Shown here piece after piece: positions 44,095 through 53,194 of a DNA stretch of 64,000 bases. Each line of letters starts with the position of its first letter. Position 1 is the first letter of the stretch. This stretch comes from Enterococcus gilvus ATCC BAA-350 (GTDB taxonomy: Bacteria; Bacillota; Bacilli; Lactobacillales; Enterococcaceae), in assembly GCF_000407545.1 (NCBI RefSeq), contig NZ_ASWH01000001.1, positions 1,999,501 through 2,063,500 on the forward strand. Reading direction: 5' to 3'. The notes beneath the pieces are model-generated. The model did not search any database. It was not told where the DNA came from and saw only the letters and a program-made list of their open reading frames with translations. The position numbers were made by a program, and so were the translations under genes.

Positions 44095-44784
44095 TTATCG
44101 TTGGTAACCTTTTCCAAGTTTTCTTTCCCACAGATTAAGCAGTCGAGACGTGATGAAGGTCATCACGAAATACAAAGCGGCTGCGACGATCAGCGGTTCT
44201 AAAGGAATATAAGAATTTGATACCACGATTTGCGCAGAACCCATCAATTCGTTGATCCCGATCGTGGCAAGCAAAGAAGAATCCTTGATCAACGTGATAA
44301 ATTCGTTACCTAAAGGCGGCAAAATGTTTCTCAAGGCTTGCGGTAAAATCACATACCGCATGGTTTGCGCAGGGCGTAACCCTAGTGAATGAGCAGCTTC
44401 TGTTTGCCCAAAGTTCACTGCTGTGATTCCCCCACGGATAATCTCTGCAACGTAAGCCCCAGAGTTCAAGGAAAGTACGATCATACCCGGGAACAAACGA
44501 TTGATGCTGACAGACAAGACCCCAACATTTAAATCATTCGATGGGAAAAAGCCTTGTAAAATCAAAAATCCGATCGTAATCTGCAACAACATAGGTGTGC
44601 CGCGAAGCACTTCAATGTAAATGTTCGCAAACCAATTCAATGGTTTGTGTTTAGAAAGCTTCAGCAAAGCCATTGCCAGTCCGATCAGTGTACCCAGACA
44701 GACAGTCGCCAGTGAGATAATGACCGTGATGCTCGCTCCTGAAACAAAGTACGATAAATATTTACTCAAGAAAGAAAAGTCCAA
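44095..44784 (-). CDS. Polar amino acid ABC permease
   Basis: A 229-residue HisM/GlnP-type permease with about five helices. The EAA loop is EAAHSLGLRPAQTMRYVILPQALR, contacting the ATPase, and the coupling region is complete. It lies between the binding-protein gene (13 bases) and the ATPase (18 bases), so the three genes form one operon. Confidence 0.93.
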   Translation of the reverse strand: MDFSFLSKYLSYFVSGASITVIISLATVCLGTLIGLAMALLKLSKHKPLNWFANIYIEVLRGTPMLLQITIGFLILQGFFPSNDLNVGVLSVSINRLFPGMIVLSLNSGAYVAEIIRGGITAVNFGQTEAAHSLGLRPAQTMRYVILPQALRNILPPLGNEFITLIKDSSLLATIGINELMGSAQIVVSNSYIPLEPLIVAAALYFVMTFITSRLLNLWERKLGKGYQR

Positions 44785-44796
44785 AACATGTTTCCT

Positions 44797-45629
44797 CTAT
44801 TCTTCTGCTGATTTTTCGGCTAATTCATGATTTTGTTTCACATACTCATCAATTTTGCCTTCATCATTTAATTTTTTAATGATCTTATTGATTTCGGTTT
44901 GCAATTCGTCACTGCCTTTTGGCAAAGCGATCGCGAAGGCTTCATCTTCATTGGCCTTCAAATCAATATTCGCAATCATTAAATCAGGATTTTGCTGTAC
45001 ATACGATTCAGCAATCGTTTTTTCAACGACCATCGCATCCAATGATCCGCTGTTTACTTCAATAACCATGTTTGGAACTTTTTCGATTGAGACCAATTTT
45101 GCGTCTTTGATTTGTGTTTTTACAACATCTTCTTGAATCGACCCTTTTTGTGCACCGACATTTTTGTCTTTCAATGCATCTAAGCTTGTCAATTTATCTT
45201 GATTCTTTTTATTGATGATCACAACTTGCGGTGGATTGTAATAGTTATCTGTGAAGTCGAATTGTTTTTTCCGTTCTTCTGTCGCAGAAATCGCGGAAAT
45301 CGCGATGTCTGATTTGCCTTCTTTCAAGGATGCTAAAACTGTATTAAAGCTCATATCTGAAACTTCCGCTTTAACGCCTAATTCTTTAGCTACTTCATTG
45401 ACCAAATCGATATCTGCACCGACGATCTTATCTTTTCCATCTACCATTGTATGGAATTCAAAAGGCGCGTAGTCTGCTGACGTCGCAACTTTTAGCACGC
45501 CTGCTTTTTTGATTGCTGCTAACTGATCCTCTGATTTCGCATTAGACGAGTCTGAAGTGTTATTGCCACCTCTGCTGCAAAAATAAATAGTGCTGATAAT
45601 GCCATTACTAAGCCGGTAATCTTTTTCAT
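44797..45629 (-). pseudogene. Amino acid ABC binding lipoprotein with frameshifted signal peptide
   Basis: From ATG 45629 (GGAGGAATTAGG upstream) the frame reads MKKITGLVMALSALFIFAA and then drifts to a stop. The mature protein continues in another frame: CSRGGNNTSDSSNAKSEDQL... then AAIKKAGVLKVATSADYAPF, the typical polar amino acid binding domain, to 44797. A loss of 1, 4 or 7 bases between about 45572 and 45583 would explain it; a 7-base loss at repeated GCAGC restores the lipobox FAAC, whereas a single added base gives the poor FIFC. Permease and ATPase are intact, so an assembly error or a recent mutation is possible. An internal GTG (45498) gives an unexported fragment. Confidence 0.87.
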
Positions 45630-45671
45630 CCTAATTCCTCCTATTTTTTGAATGGTTTTTTCAATGAATTT

Positions 45672-45699
45672 ATTATAGCATGAAATTTTCATAAAACAA
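45672..45699 (-). promoter_or_regulatory. Promoter of the amino acid transporter operon
   Basis: TTGTTT (45694-45699) and TATAAT (45672-45677) are 16 bases apart on the minus strand, with the extended -10 TGC. ATGAAAATTTCAT between them is near-palindromic. Confidence 0.72.
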
Positions 45700-45815
45700 G
45701 CATTTTATTGTATAAATATTAAATTATCTTTAAATAAGGTCTTTTTTTATGTATATATTCACGATATCATGAATAAATATTTCTAGCAGGCACTTCTCTG
45801 TCACTGACTTTGAAC

Positions 45816-45868
45816 AATAAAAAGCCAGAAAATCTGATCACGGGGATCAAACTTCTGACTTTTTATTT
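45816..45868 (-). terminator. Terminator of the fab operon
   Basis: AAAAAGnCAGAA with TTCTGnCTTTTT as outer stem and GATC-ACGG-GGATC inside; U tract in the minus direction. It ends the operon after accA. Confidence 0.78.
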
Positions 45869-45879
45869 CTGCGCACACC

Positions 45880-46665
45880 TTAAAATTTACGGAAACGCTG
45901 GTATCGTTTTTCAATTAATTCTTCTGTCGTATAGCTCGAAAGCTCTGTGATTTTTTCAATCAATGACTTCTTCATCATACGGATGATTTTTTCTTCGCTG
46001 AGTTTGTTTCCTTTCAACGTTTCAGGAATCACGCGGTCAATGACAGCCAGATCCAATAATTCAGCGGCAGTTATCTTCATTAGTTCCGCCGCTTCATCTG
46101 CGCGCTTGCCGTCTTTCCAAAGAATCGAAGCAAAGCCCTCTGGCGAAAGAATCGCGTAGATACTATATTCCATCATCCAAACCTCATCCGCTAACGCCAA
46201 CGCTAATGCGCCGCCGCTGCCACCTTCTCCAGTGACGATCGAAATGATCGGAACCTTTAAATCGGACATTTCCATCAGGTTTCGGGCGATGGCCTCGCCT
46301 TCTCCACGTTCTTCAGCTTCCACGCCGCAGAATGCCCCCGGTGTATTTACGAAACAAATCACGGGACGTTTGAATTTCTCCGCTTGCTTCATTAACCGCA
46401 GTGCCTTGCGATAGCCCTCAGGATTGGGTTGACCAAAATTACGCGCCATATTTTCTTTCAAATCATTTCCCTTTTGAATACCAATGACGGTTACCGGCTT
46501 TCCTGCAAGTTTGGCAATTCCTCCAATGATGGCAGGATCATCACCAAAGAGACGATCGCCGTGCAGTTCTTGAAAGTCGGTAAAAATTTTCTCAAAATAA
46601 TCCAGACTGGTCAACCGATCTTGGTGCCTCGCCAGTTTAACAATCTCTCCAGCAGTAAGACCCAT
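45880..46665 (-). CDS. accA: Acetyl-CoA carboxylase carboxyltransferase alpha subunit
   Basis: Together with AccD, transfers the carboxyl group from biotin to acetyl-CoA to make malonyl-CoA. The 261-residue protein has the crotonase-fold blocks [34 protein letters not shown] and [13 protein letters not shown] (oxyanion-hole glycines). The start ATG shares one base with the accD stop (TAATG). Last gene of the fab operon. Confidence 0.96.
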   Translation of the reverse strand: MGLTAGEIVKLARHQDRLTSLDYFEKIFTDFQELHGDRLFGDDPAIIGGIAKLAGKPVTVIGIQKGNDLKENMARNFGQPNPEGYRKALRLMKQAEKFKRPVICFVNTPGAFCGVEAEERGEGEAIARNLMEMSDLKVPIISIVTGEGGSGGALALALADEVWMMEYSIYAILSPEGFASILWKDGKRADEAAELMKITAAELLDLAVIDRVIPETLKGNKLSEEKIIRMMKKSLIEKITELSSYTTEELIEKRYQRFRKF

Positions 46666-47531
46666 TAGTCACACCAGCCTTTCTCTTGATGAAATGCGAC
46701 GAATTCCGACAAACGATCTTTCAGCATCATTCTCGGAATGATTTGATCTATAAATCCATGTTGCAAAAGAAATTCTGCTTTTTGAAAATCCTCAGGCAAT
46801 TGTTGACGAATCGTCTGTTCGATTACTCGTCGGCCAGCGAATCCTACCAACGTTTGCGGTTCAGCTAAAATAATGTCGCCTTCCATCGCAAAGCTGGCAG
46901 TAACACCGCCAGTCGTCGGATCTGTCAATACCGTAATGTAGAGCAATCCGGCATTACTGTGACGCTTCACTGCCGCCGAGATTTTTGCCATTTGCATCAG
47001 TGAGAAGATCCCCTCTTGCATTCGAGCGCCTCCCGAAGCAGTAAAAAGAACGACGGGCAATTTTTCAACAACCGCCTTTTCAAAAAGGCGAGTGATTTTT
47101 TCGCCAACCACTGTTCCCATACTGCCCATGATGAAATTTGCATCCATGACACCGATCGCCACTTCTTGACCATTGATCGTCGCTTTTCCAGTTAAGACCG
47201 CTTCATCAAGGCCGGTCTTTTCTTTCATATTGTCGATTTTGGTCAAATAATCAGGAAAATCAATCGGATTTTTTTGTTCCAATTGATTGTCCCAATCAAC
47301 AAAGCTCTTTTCATCGATCGTCAATGCTAATCGTTCCCAAGCGCTTATGCGAAAGCTGTAACCGCAATGAGGACAAACTTTTTCAGCACCGATTTCTTTT
47401 TTATACAATGTACGTTTACAATTTGGACATTTCGCCCACATATCGTCTGGTACAGCAGGTTTCGTTGCTGGCATAGTGTCGCGGTTAGGATTGATCCGAA
47501 TGTAGTTTTTTTTCTTATTAAAAAGTCCCAC
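46665..47531 (-). CDS. accD: Acetyl-CoA carboxylase carboxyltransferase beta subunit
   Basis: Partner of AccA in malonyl-CoA synthesis. The 288-residue protein has an N-terminal zinc finger CPNC-x(17)-CPHC (about residues 35-60) and the carboxyltransferase block [30 protein letters not shown]. It overlaps accA by one base and is 11 bases after accC. Confidence 0.96.
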   Translation of the reverse strand: MGLFNKKKNYIRINPNRDTMPATKPAVPDDMWAKCPNCKRTLYKKEIGAEKVCPHCGYSFRISAWERLALTIDEKSFVDWDNQLEQKNPIDFPDYLTKIDNMKEKTGLDEAVLTGKATINGQEVAIGVMDANFIMGSMGTVVGEKITRLFEKAVVEKLPVVLFTASGGARMQEGIFSLMQMAKISAAVKRHSNAGLLYITVLTDPTTGGVTASFAMEGDIILAEPQTLVGFAGRRVIEQTIRQQLPEDFQKAEFLLQHGFIDQIIPRMMLKDRLSEFVAFHQEKGWCD

Positions 47532-47542
47532 TTAAATTCCTC

Positions 47543-48907
47543 CTACTCGCTTTGTTGCCACTCAGGTAAAAATGTTTTTTGTAAAAAGCTGGTATCATAA
47601 TCGCCAAAAAGTACACTTGGATGGCTGATCAGATCCATTTGGAACTCCACATTCGTGATAACGCCATCTGACACGAATTCTCCTAATGCGCGTTGCATCT
47701 TCATCAAGGCATCAAAGCGATCGTCACCGTGCACGATGATTTTCGCGATCATGGAATCGTAGTATGGCGGAATGGACACACCGCTATACATCGCGCTATC
47801 TACTCTCAACCCTAAACCACCACTAGGCAATAACAGCGTTTTGATTTTACCGGGCGAAGGAGCAAAGTTAAACGCCGGATTTTCCGCGTTGATTCGGCAT
47901 TCGATTGAATGTCCATGGAAGGTAACATCCGATTGTTCTAGTCCTAACGGTTCCCCTGCTGCAATTTTTATTTGTTTTTTTACAATATCAATGCCCGTTA
48001 CCATTTCAGTGATCGGATGCTCAACTTGAATCCGCGTGTTCATCTCCATAAAGTAGAAATGACCCTCTTCGTCTCGAAGAAATTCAATCGTCCCTGCACT
48101 TTCATAGTTAACCGCTTTTCCGGCTTTGACAGCGATATCTCCCAGCATCTTCCGATTTTCCTCACCGATAACGACTGAAGGCGCCTCTTCCAAAACCTTT
48201 TGATTGTTTCGCTGCAAAGAACAGTCTCGTTCTCCTAAATGAATGACATTGCCTTGCTGATCCCCTAAAATCTGTACTTCAATATGACGCGCTGGATAAA
48301 TGATTTTTTCCATGTACATCGAATCATCACCAAAAGCCGCTTTTGCTTCTGACTTGGCTGATAAAAAGTGCTTTTCTAATTCACTCTTTGTCGGAACTTT
48401 ACGAATCCCTTTTCCGCCGCCGCCAGCCGCTGCCTTCAGCATCACCGGGTAGCCAATTTCTTCAGCTAGTTTTTCGGCTTCTTCCAAACTATCGATCGAG
48501 CCGTCGCTGCCTGGAATAACAGGAACACCTGCTTTTTGCATCAATTGACGTGCGTGGATCTTGTTTCCCATCGCATCAATTGTTTTTTCACTAGGACCAA
48601 TAAATTTGATGTTGCATTCTTCACACATTGTCGCAAACAAACTATTTTCAGATAAAAAGCCGAAACCCGGATGGATCGCCTCTGCATTTGTCACGATCGC
48701 AGCACTTAGGATGCCTTGCATATTTAAGTAGGATTCACTTGAACGAGCAGGTCCGATACAAATCGCTTCATCGGCCATTTCTGTGTGTAACGCTTCTTTA
48801 TCCGCCTCGGAGTATACAGCGACTGTCTGGATTCCTAATTCACGACAGGCACGAATGATCCGTACAGCGATTTCGCCTCGATTAGCGATTAAAATTTTTG
48901 AAAACAT
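47543..48907 (-). CDS. accC: Biotin carboxylase
   Basis: Carboxylates biotin on AccB using ATP and bicarbonate. The 454-residue ATP-grasp enzyme starts MFSKILIANRGEIAVRIIRA; the glycine loop KAAAGGGGKGIR and catalytic blocks EMNTRIQVEHPITEMVTG are complete. It lies between fabZ (6 bases) and accD (11 bases). Confidence 0.97.
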   Translation of the reverse strand: MFSKILIANRGEIAVRIIRACRELGIQTVAVYSEADKEALHTEMADEAICIGPARSSESYLNMQGILSAAIVTNAEAIHPGFGFLSENSLFATMCEECNIKFIGPSEKTIDAMGNKIHARQLMQKAGVPVIPGSDGSIDSLEEAEKLAEEIGYPVMLKAAAGGGGKGIRKVPTKSELEKHFLSAKSEAKAAFGDDSMYMEKIIYPARHIEVQILGDQQGNVIHLGERDCSLQRNNQKVLEEAPSVVIGEENRKMLGDIAVKAGKAVNYESAGTIEFLRDEEGHFYFMEMNTRIQVEHPITEMVTGIDIVKKQIKIAAGEPLGLEQSDVTFHGHSIECRINAENPAFNFAPSPGKIKTLLLPSGGLGLRVDSAMYSGVSIPPYYDSMIAKIIVHGDDRFDALMKMQRALGEFVSDGVITNVEFQMDLISHPSVLFGDYDTSFLQKTFLPEWQQSE

Positions 48908-48913
48908 AGGCCT

Positions 48914-49336
48914 CTATCCAATCATAAACGTTAGCTCTGCCTCGGCTACTTTTTTGCCATCGACATATGCGATGCCTTTTCCGCAGCCTGCTGACGAACG
49001 TACTTTTGTTAATTCTACTTCTAAAACTAAGGTATCTCCTGGGACCACTTTCTTACGGAATTTTGCTTTATCAATTCCGCCAAAATAAGCCGTTTTCCCT
49101 TTAAATTCATCCATTGACAATAAAGCAACTGCACCTGCTTGAGCCATCGCTTCCACGATTAGAACACCGGGCATCACAGGTTCATGAGGAAAGTGTCCTT
49201 GGAAAAAGGGTTCGTTCACAGAAACGTTTTTCTTCGCTTTGATGCTTTTCCCTGCTTCTAATTCCTCTACACGATCGATCAATAGCATCGGGTAACGATG
49301 CGGAATAATCTCTTTGATTTCTTCAACTGTTAACAT
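48914..49336 (-). CDS. fabZ: 3-hydroxyacyl-ACP dehydratase FabZ
   Basis: Dehydrates beta-hydroxyacyl-ACP in chain elongation. The 140-residue hotdog protein has [12 protein letters not shown] and the catalytic [19 protein letters not shown] (His and Glu). In enterococci a second enzyme, FabN, makes the cis unsaturated branch elsewhere; this operon copy should be the general FabZ. ATG at 49336 follows GAGGAGG. Confidence 0.95.
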   Translation of the reverse strand: MLTVEEIKEIIPHRYPMLLIDRVEELEAGKSIKAKKNVSVNEPFFQGHFPHEPVMPGVLIVEAMAQAGAVALLSMDEFKGKTAYFGGIDKAKFRKKVVPGDTLVLEVELTKVRSSAGCGKGIAYVDGKKVAEAELTFMIG

Positions 49337-49378
49337 GTCGTTCCTCCTCGTTTCTTCATACTTGTCGTTTTACCTTTT

Positions 49379-49852
49379 TTATCCGATGCGGAACAAAGGC
49401 TGTCCATATTCAACAACGTCTTCATTTTCCACCAAGATCTCGGTGATCGTCCCATCGAATTCACTGGTGATCTCATTCAACAGCTTCATCGCTTCAATGA
49501 TACAGACAGTATCCCCTTGACTTACCGCTTCTCCAACAGATTTAAATGCTTCTTGTTCTGGCGAAGGCTGCAAGTAAACGATCCCTACAATGGGGGAAGT
49601 GATAACTTGTCCGCCGCTTTTGCTTTCAGCAGTTGCGCCACTTTCTGATGCTGTAGGCTCAGTAATTGTCTGGTTAGAAGGGGCAGCGATGGTCTCTGCT
49701 GGCTGCTCTTCTTTTTGTACAGGCGCTGAAACTTGGCGACTTGTTTGATTTTTATTCATATACAATTCAAAACTGCCTTCACGTAAATCGAATTCAGTGA
49801 GGCTCGAATCGTTGAATTGACTCATTAGTTCTTTGACTTCTTTGATTTCCAT
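49379..49852 (-). CDS. accB: Acetyl-CoA carboxylase biotin carboxyl carrier protein
   Basis: Carries biotin between AccC and the carboxyltransferase. The 157-residue protein has a flexible Ala/Pro/Thr/Ser linker in the middle and the biotinylation site EAMKLLNE (Lys). The usual EAMKMMNE differs by one residue at two positions. ATG 49852 is preferred because GGGAGG lies upstream; an earlier in-frame start is inside fabF. Overlap of the fabF stop is avoided by two bases. Confidence 0.94.
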   Translation of the reverse strand: MEIKEVKELMSQFNDSSLTEFDLREGSFELYMNKNQTSRQVSAPVQKEEQPAETIAAPSNQTITEPTASESGATAESKSGGQVITSPIVGIVYLQPSPEQEAFKSVGEAVSQGDTVCIIEAMKLLNEITSEFDGTITEILVENEDVVEYGQPLFRIG

Positions 49853-49854
49853 TC

Positions 49855-51081
49855 TTAATCCTCCCAGCGCTTCAAGCAAATCACAGCATTGTGACCGCCG
49901 AAACCGAGAGAATTACTTACAGCGTAATTGACTGCTGTCTCTTTTGCTTCATTCACAACAACATTTGCTTTGATTTCTGGATCTACTTCGTGGATATTCG
50001 CGGTTGGCGGAATAAATTGGTGCTGAATAGCCATTAATGACGCGACAGCTTCTACACCGCCGGCTCCGCCAAGCAAGTGCCCGGTCAATGACTTCGTACT
50101 GCTGACAAATGCATTCTCAGTCAATGCCGATTCGATCGCCTTGCTTTCCGCTTTGTCATTTGCTTGTGTACTAGTGCCATGCGCATTTACATAGTTGACT
50201 TCATCAGGAGTAATTCCTGCTTCTTTGATTGCTTCTTTGATTGCTCTTGCCGCGCCTTCGCCATCTGGAGAAGGTGCAGTCATATGGTACGCGTCACAGG
50301 TTGCGCCGTATCCAACGACTTCTCCAAGAATTTCAGCACCGCGATTTTGAGCGTGCTCCAAGGATTCTAAAACTAGGACACCGGCTCCCTCACCCATAAC
50401 AAATCCATTGCGGTCTTTATCGAATGGGATCGATGCTCGTGCTGGATCTTCAGAGGTACTCAAGGCAGTTAATGAAGCAAACCCAGAAATACCAATTTTA
50501 TTGATACAAGATTCCGCACCACCAGCAATGATCACATCAGAATATCCGTGCTTGATATTTCGGAAGGCTTCCCCGATCGAATGCGTGCCGCTTGCGCAGG
50601 CTGTCACAGTACTGGTACAAATACCTTTTGCCCCGATCCGTAAAGCAACATTTCCGGCTGCCATATTTACAATCGCTAACGGTACGAACATTGGCGATAC
50701 ACGTCCGGGACCTTTAGCATCCATTTTGAGTACTTGATCCTGGATTGATCCGAGACCGCCAACACCTGATCCGATCATTACGCCAAAGCGCTCCATATCC
50801 TCTTCATCCGTGTTGATACCGCTCATCTTCAATGCTTCCAGCGCAGAATAAATAGCATATAAGGAATAAGTTTCCATTCTCTTTGTATCTTTTTTGACAA
50901 AATATTTTTCTAAAGGAAACTCTTTTACTTCTGCGGCGACTGTAATCCCTGTTTCACTTGCATCAAAACGGGTGATTGGGCCAAACCCATGATTTCCTTC
51001 TTTTAGATTAGTTAAAAATGTTTCTTCATCGTTTCCGATTGGTGAAGCAACACCAAAGCCTGTAATTACGACACGATTCAT
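49855..51081 (-). CDS. fabF: Beta-ketoacyl-ACP synthase II
   Basis: Condenses acyl-ACP with malonyl-ACP. The 408-residue thiolase-fold enzyme has the active-site Cys in VTACASGTHSIGEAFR, and the two catalytic histidines in VNAHGTSTQ and KSLTGHLLGG. ATG 51081 has GGACGG upstream; the ATG two codons earlier abuts it. Neighbours fabG (17 bases) and accB (2 bases) show co-transcription. Confidence 0.96.
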   Translation of the reverse strand: MNRVVITGFGVASPIGNDEETFLTNLKEGNHGFGPITRFDASETGITVAAEVKEFPLEKYFVKKDTKRMETYSLYAIYSALEALKMSGINTDEEDMERFGVMIGSGVGGLGSIQDQVLKMDAKGPGRVSPMFVPLAIVNMAAGNVALRIGAKGICTSTVTACASGTHSIGEAFRNIKHGYSDVIIAGGAESCINKIGISGFASLTALSTSEDPARASIPFDKDRNGFVMGEGAGVLVLESLEHAQNRGAEILGEVVGYGATCDAYHMTAPSPDGEGAARAIKEAIKEAGITPDEVNYVNAHGTSTQANDKAESKAIESALTENAFVSSTKSLTGHLLGGAGGVEAVASLMAIQHQFIPPTANIHEVDPEIKANVVVNEAKETAVNYAVSNSLGFGGHNAVICLKRWED

Positions 51082-51098
51082 TTTCATCCGTCCTTTCT

Positions 51099-51830
51099 TT
51101 ACATGACCATTCCGCCATCAACGTTCAATACCTGTCCCGTGATGTATTCGCTTTGAGCTAGAAATAGGGCTGCATTGGCAACATCTTCTACCGTTCCGAA
51201 GCTTTTTAGCGGAATTTGTCCTTCCATTTGTTCTTTTACTTTATCGTTCAATTCATTTGTCATATCTGTTTTGATAAATCCAGGAGCAATAGCATTACAG
51301 GTAATGCCGCGAGGCGCGACTTCTCTGGCTACAGCTTTCGTGAAGCCGAGAACACCTGCTTTACTCGCCGCGTAATTGCATTGTCCAACATTCCCGATCA
51401 AGCCAACGACACTTGAAAGATTGATGATCGCGCCTGCACGTTTCTTCATCATTTTTTTCAATACTTGCTGCGTCATGTTGAAGGTCCCCTTCAGATTAAT
51501 ATCCATAACGTCATCAAAATCCTCCGGCTTCATACGTAAAAGCAATTGGTCCTTTGTGATGCCCGCATTATTGATCAAAATATCGATCGTACCTAGCGTG
51601 TCTTCGCATTCCTTGATCATGTGACCAGCATCCTCAAAGGAACTGATATCTCCGCAAATGCTGATACATTTCACGTTGAACGCTTCGATCTCCGCGATTT
51701 TTTCCGCAGGAATCTCTTTTCGTCCATTCAATACGATATTTGCACCTGCTTGAGCAAATGCTTTCGCAATTCCCCAGCCGATCCCCCGGCTGCTGCCGGT
51801 GATAAACACTGTTTTATTCGTAAGTTCCAT
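51099..51830 (-). CDS. fabG: 3-oxoacyl-ACP reductase
   Basis: NADPH-dependent reduction of beta-ketoacyl-ACP. The 243-residue short-chain dehydrogenase has TGSSRGIGWGIA (cofactor loop), the NNAG motif and the catalytic Ser-Tyr-Lys (INLSSVVG; YAASKAG). GGGAGGTTCGA precedes the ATG. It is 93 bases downstream of fabD. Confidence 0.96.
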   Translation of the reverse strand: MELTNKTVFITGSSRGIGWGIAKAFAQAGANIVLNGRKEIPAEKIAEIEAFNVKCISICGDISSFEDAGHMIKECEDTLGTIDILINNAGITKDQLLLRMKPEDFDDVMDINLKGTFNMTQQVLKKMMKKRAGAIINLSSVVGLIGNVGQCNYAASKAGVLGFTKAVAREVAPRGITCNAIAPGFIKTDMTNELNDKVKEQMEGQIPLKSFGTVEDVANAALFLAQSEYITGQVLNVDGGMVM

Positions 51831-51923
51831 TCGAACCTCCCATGTCGTAGTTAGAAATTTATTCGTATCTGGATGTTTAAATTTCTGTCGCTTCTATTGC
51901 CTTCGCCAAAGAATGAAGTGACG

Positions 51924-52850
51924 CTATTGTCCTAAGAAGTCGCTCGTAGCCTGTAAGGTTTTCTCATCTTCTACCCGACTAGTCGCCAATGAACGATCGA
52001 TTTTTTTAATGAATCCAGACAATGTTTTTCCTGGTCCAATCTCGACCGCTCGTGAGATACCTAGCTCCTTCATCGTTACAACGCTGTCGCTAAAACGGAC
52101 AGGAGACATCACTTGGCTCGTCAACAAAGAGACAATGTCTTCTTGCGTCATTATTTTTGCAGTGGTATTCGAGATCACTGGCAGGTGCATTTCCCCGAAG
52201 ACGATCGTTTGCAATACCTCGTTTAGTCGTTTACTCGCTGGCTCTAACAAGGCTGTGTGAAACGGGCCGCTAACGTTTAGTGGGATCATGCGTTTTGTTC
52301 CAGCCGCTTGCAATAATTCTTCCGCTTTTTCAACTGCGGCGACTTCACCGCCAATTACGATTTGTTGCGGAGTATTATAGTTTGCTGGTGAAACAATTCC
52401 GATAGAAGAAGCTTCTCTACAGCACTCTTCAATTACTTCTGACGCAGTATTCATTACTGCTACCATTTTCCCGCTGCCTGTTGGCGCAGCCTCACTCATG
52501 AATTGTCCGCGTTTGTGAACCAGTTGTACCGCATCTTCAAATGTCAAAGCACCCGAGGCGACCAACGCTGTATATTCACCTAAACTCAATCCTGCGACTA
52601 CATCTGCTTGAAACCCTTTCTCAGTCAACACTCGTAAAAAAGCTGTACTGACAGTCAGTATAGCTGGCTGAGTAAATTTTGTTTCATTGATCTGGTCGTT
52701 ATCTTCGAAGCATAGCTCCTCCATCGAAAAACCAAGTAAATCACTGGCTTCTTCAAATGTTTCTTTTACGACTTTTTCTTGCTGGTACAACTCTTTGCCC
52801 ATTCCGACATATTGAGCGCCCTGCCCGCTGAACAAGAATGCTGTTTTCAT
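51924..52850 (-). CDS. fabD: Malonyl-CoA-ACP transacylase
   Basis: Transfers malonyl from CoA to ACP. The 308-residue protein has FSGQGAQYVGMGKEL at the start, the nucleophile loop GLSLGEYTAL, the Arg in VHKRGQFM and the catalytic His in SGPFHTALL. In many streptococci and enterococci fabK lies between acpP and fabD; here fabD follows acpP after only 64 bases. Confidence 0.96.
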   Translation of the reverse strand: MKTAFLFSGQGAQYVGMGKELYQQEKVVKETFEEASDLLGFSMEELCFEDNDQINETKFTQPAILTVSTAFLRVLTEKGFQADVVAGLSLGEYTALVASGALTFEDAVQLVHKRGQFMSEAAPTGSGKMVAVMNTASEVIEECCREASSIGIVSPANYNTPQQIVIGGEVAAVEKAEELLQAAGTKRMIPLNVSGPFHTALLEPASKRLNEVLQTIVFGEMHLPVISNTTAKIMTQEDIVSLLTSQVMSPVRFSDSVVTMKELGISRAVEIGPGKTLSGFIKKIDRSLATSRVEDEKTLQATSDFLGQ

Positions 52851-52870
52851 GATCGTCTCCTAATAACAGG

Positions 52871-52897
52871 AAAGGCCAGGCCTCACGCCTAGCCTTT
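52871..52897 (-). other. Stable hairpin in the acpP-fabD gap
   Basis: AAAGGCCAGGC (52871-52881) pairs with GCCTAGCCTTT (52887-52897) around a 5-base loop, with one wobble. No U tract follows on the minus strand, so it is not a standard terminator. It may protect or process the acpP mRNA, which needs higher levels than the downstream genes. It occupies the position where fabK is usually found. Confidence 0.6.
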
Positions 52898-52914
52898 TCC
52901 CAGAATTTTATTTA

Positions 52915-53142
52915 TTAAGCGTTTTGTTGTTTTTCAACGTATTCAACTAAATCTTTAACAGTTGTGATGCCATCTTCTGTTTCGATCTTCACATCAAATT
53001 CGTCTTCGATTTCATTGATAATTTGGAATAGGTCCAAGCTGTCCGCTTCAAGATCTTCTTGGATGTTTGTTTCCATTTTAACTGCTTCTTTTTCTACTCC
53101 TAGCTCTTCTACGATGATGTCTTGAATTTTTTCGAATGTCAT
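52915..53142 (-). CDS. acpP: Acyl carrier protein
   Basis: A 75-residue acidic protein carrying the growing acyl chain on phosphopantetheine. The attachment Ser is in [10 protein letters not shown] (usual DSLD motif). The short helical fold ([15 protein letters not shown]...[10 protein letters not shown]) is complete. GGAGGAAACAACTT precedes the ATG. It sits between fabH (52 bases) and fabD. Confidence 0.96.
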   Translation of the reverse strand: MTFEKIQDIIVEELGVEKEAVKMETNIQEDLEADSLDLFQIINEIEDEFDVKIETEDGITTVKDLVEYVEKQQNA

Positions 53143-53194
53143 AAGTTGTTTCCTCCGATAATTTTAAGTTTTGATTTTTATATTTTTAACAAGC

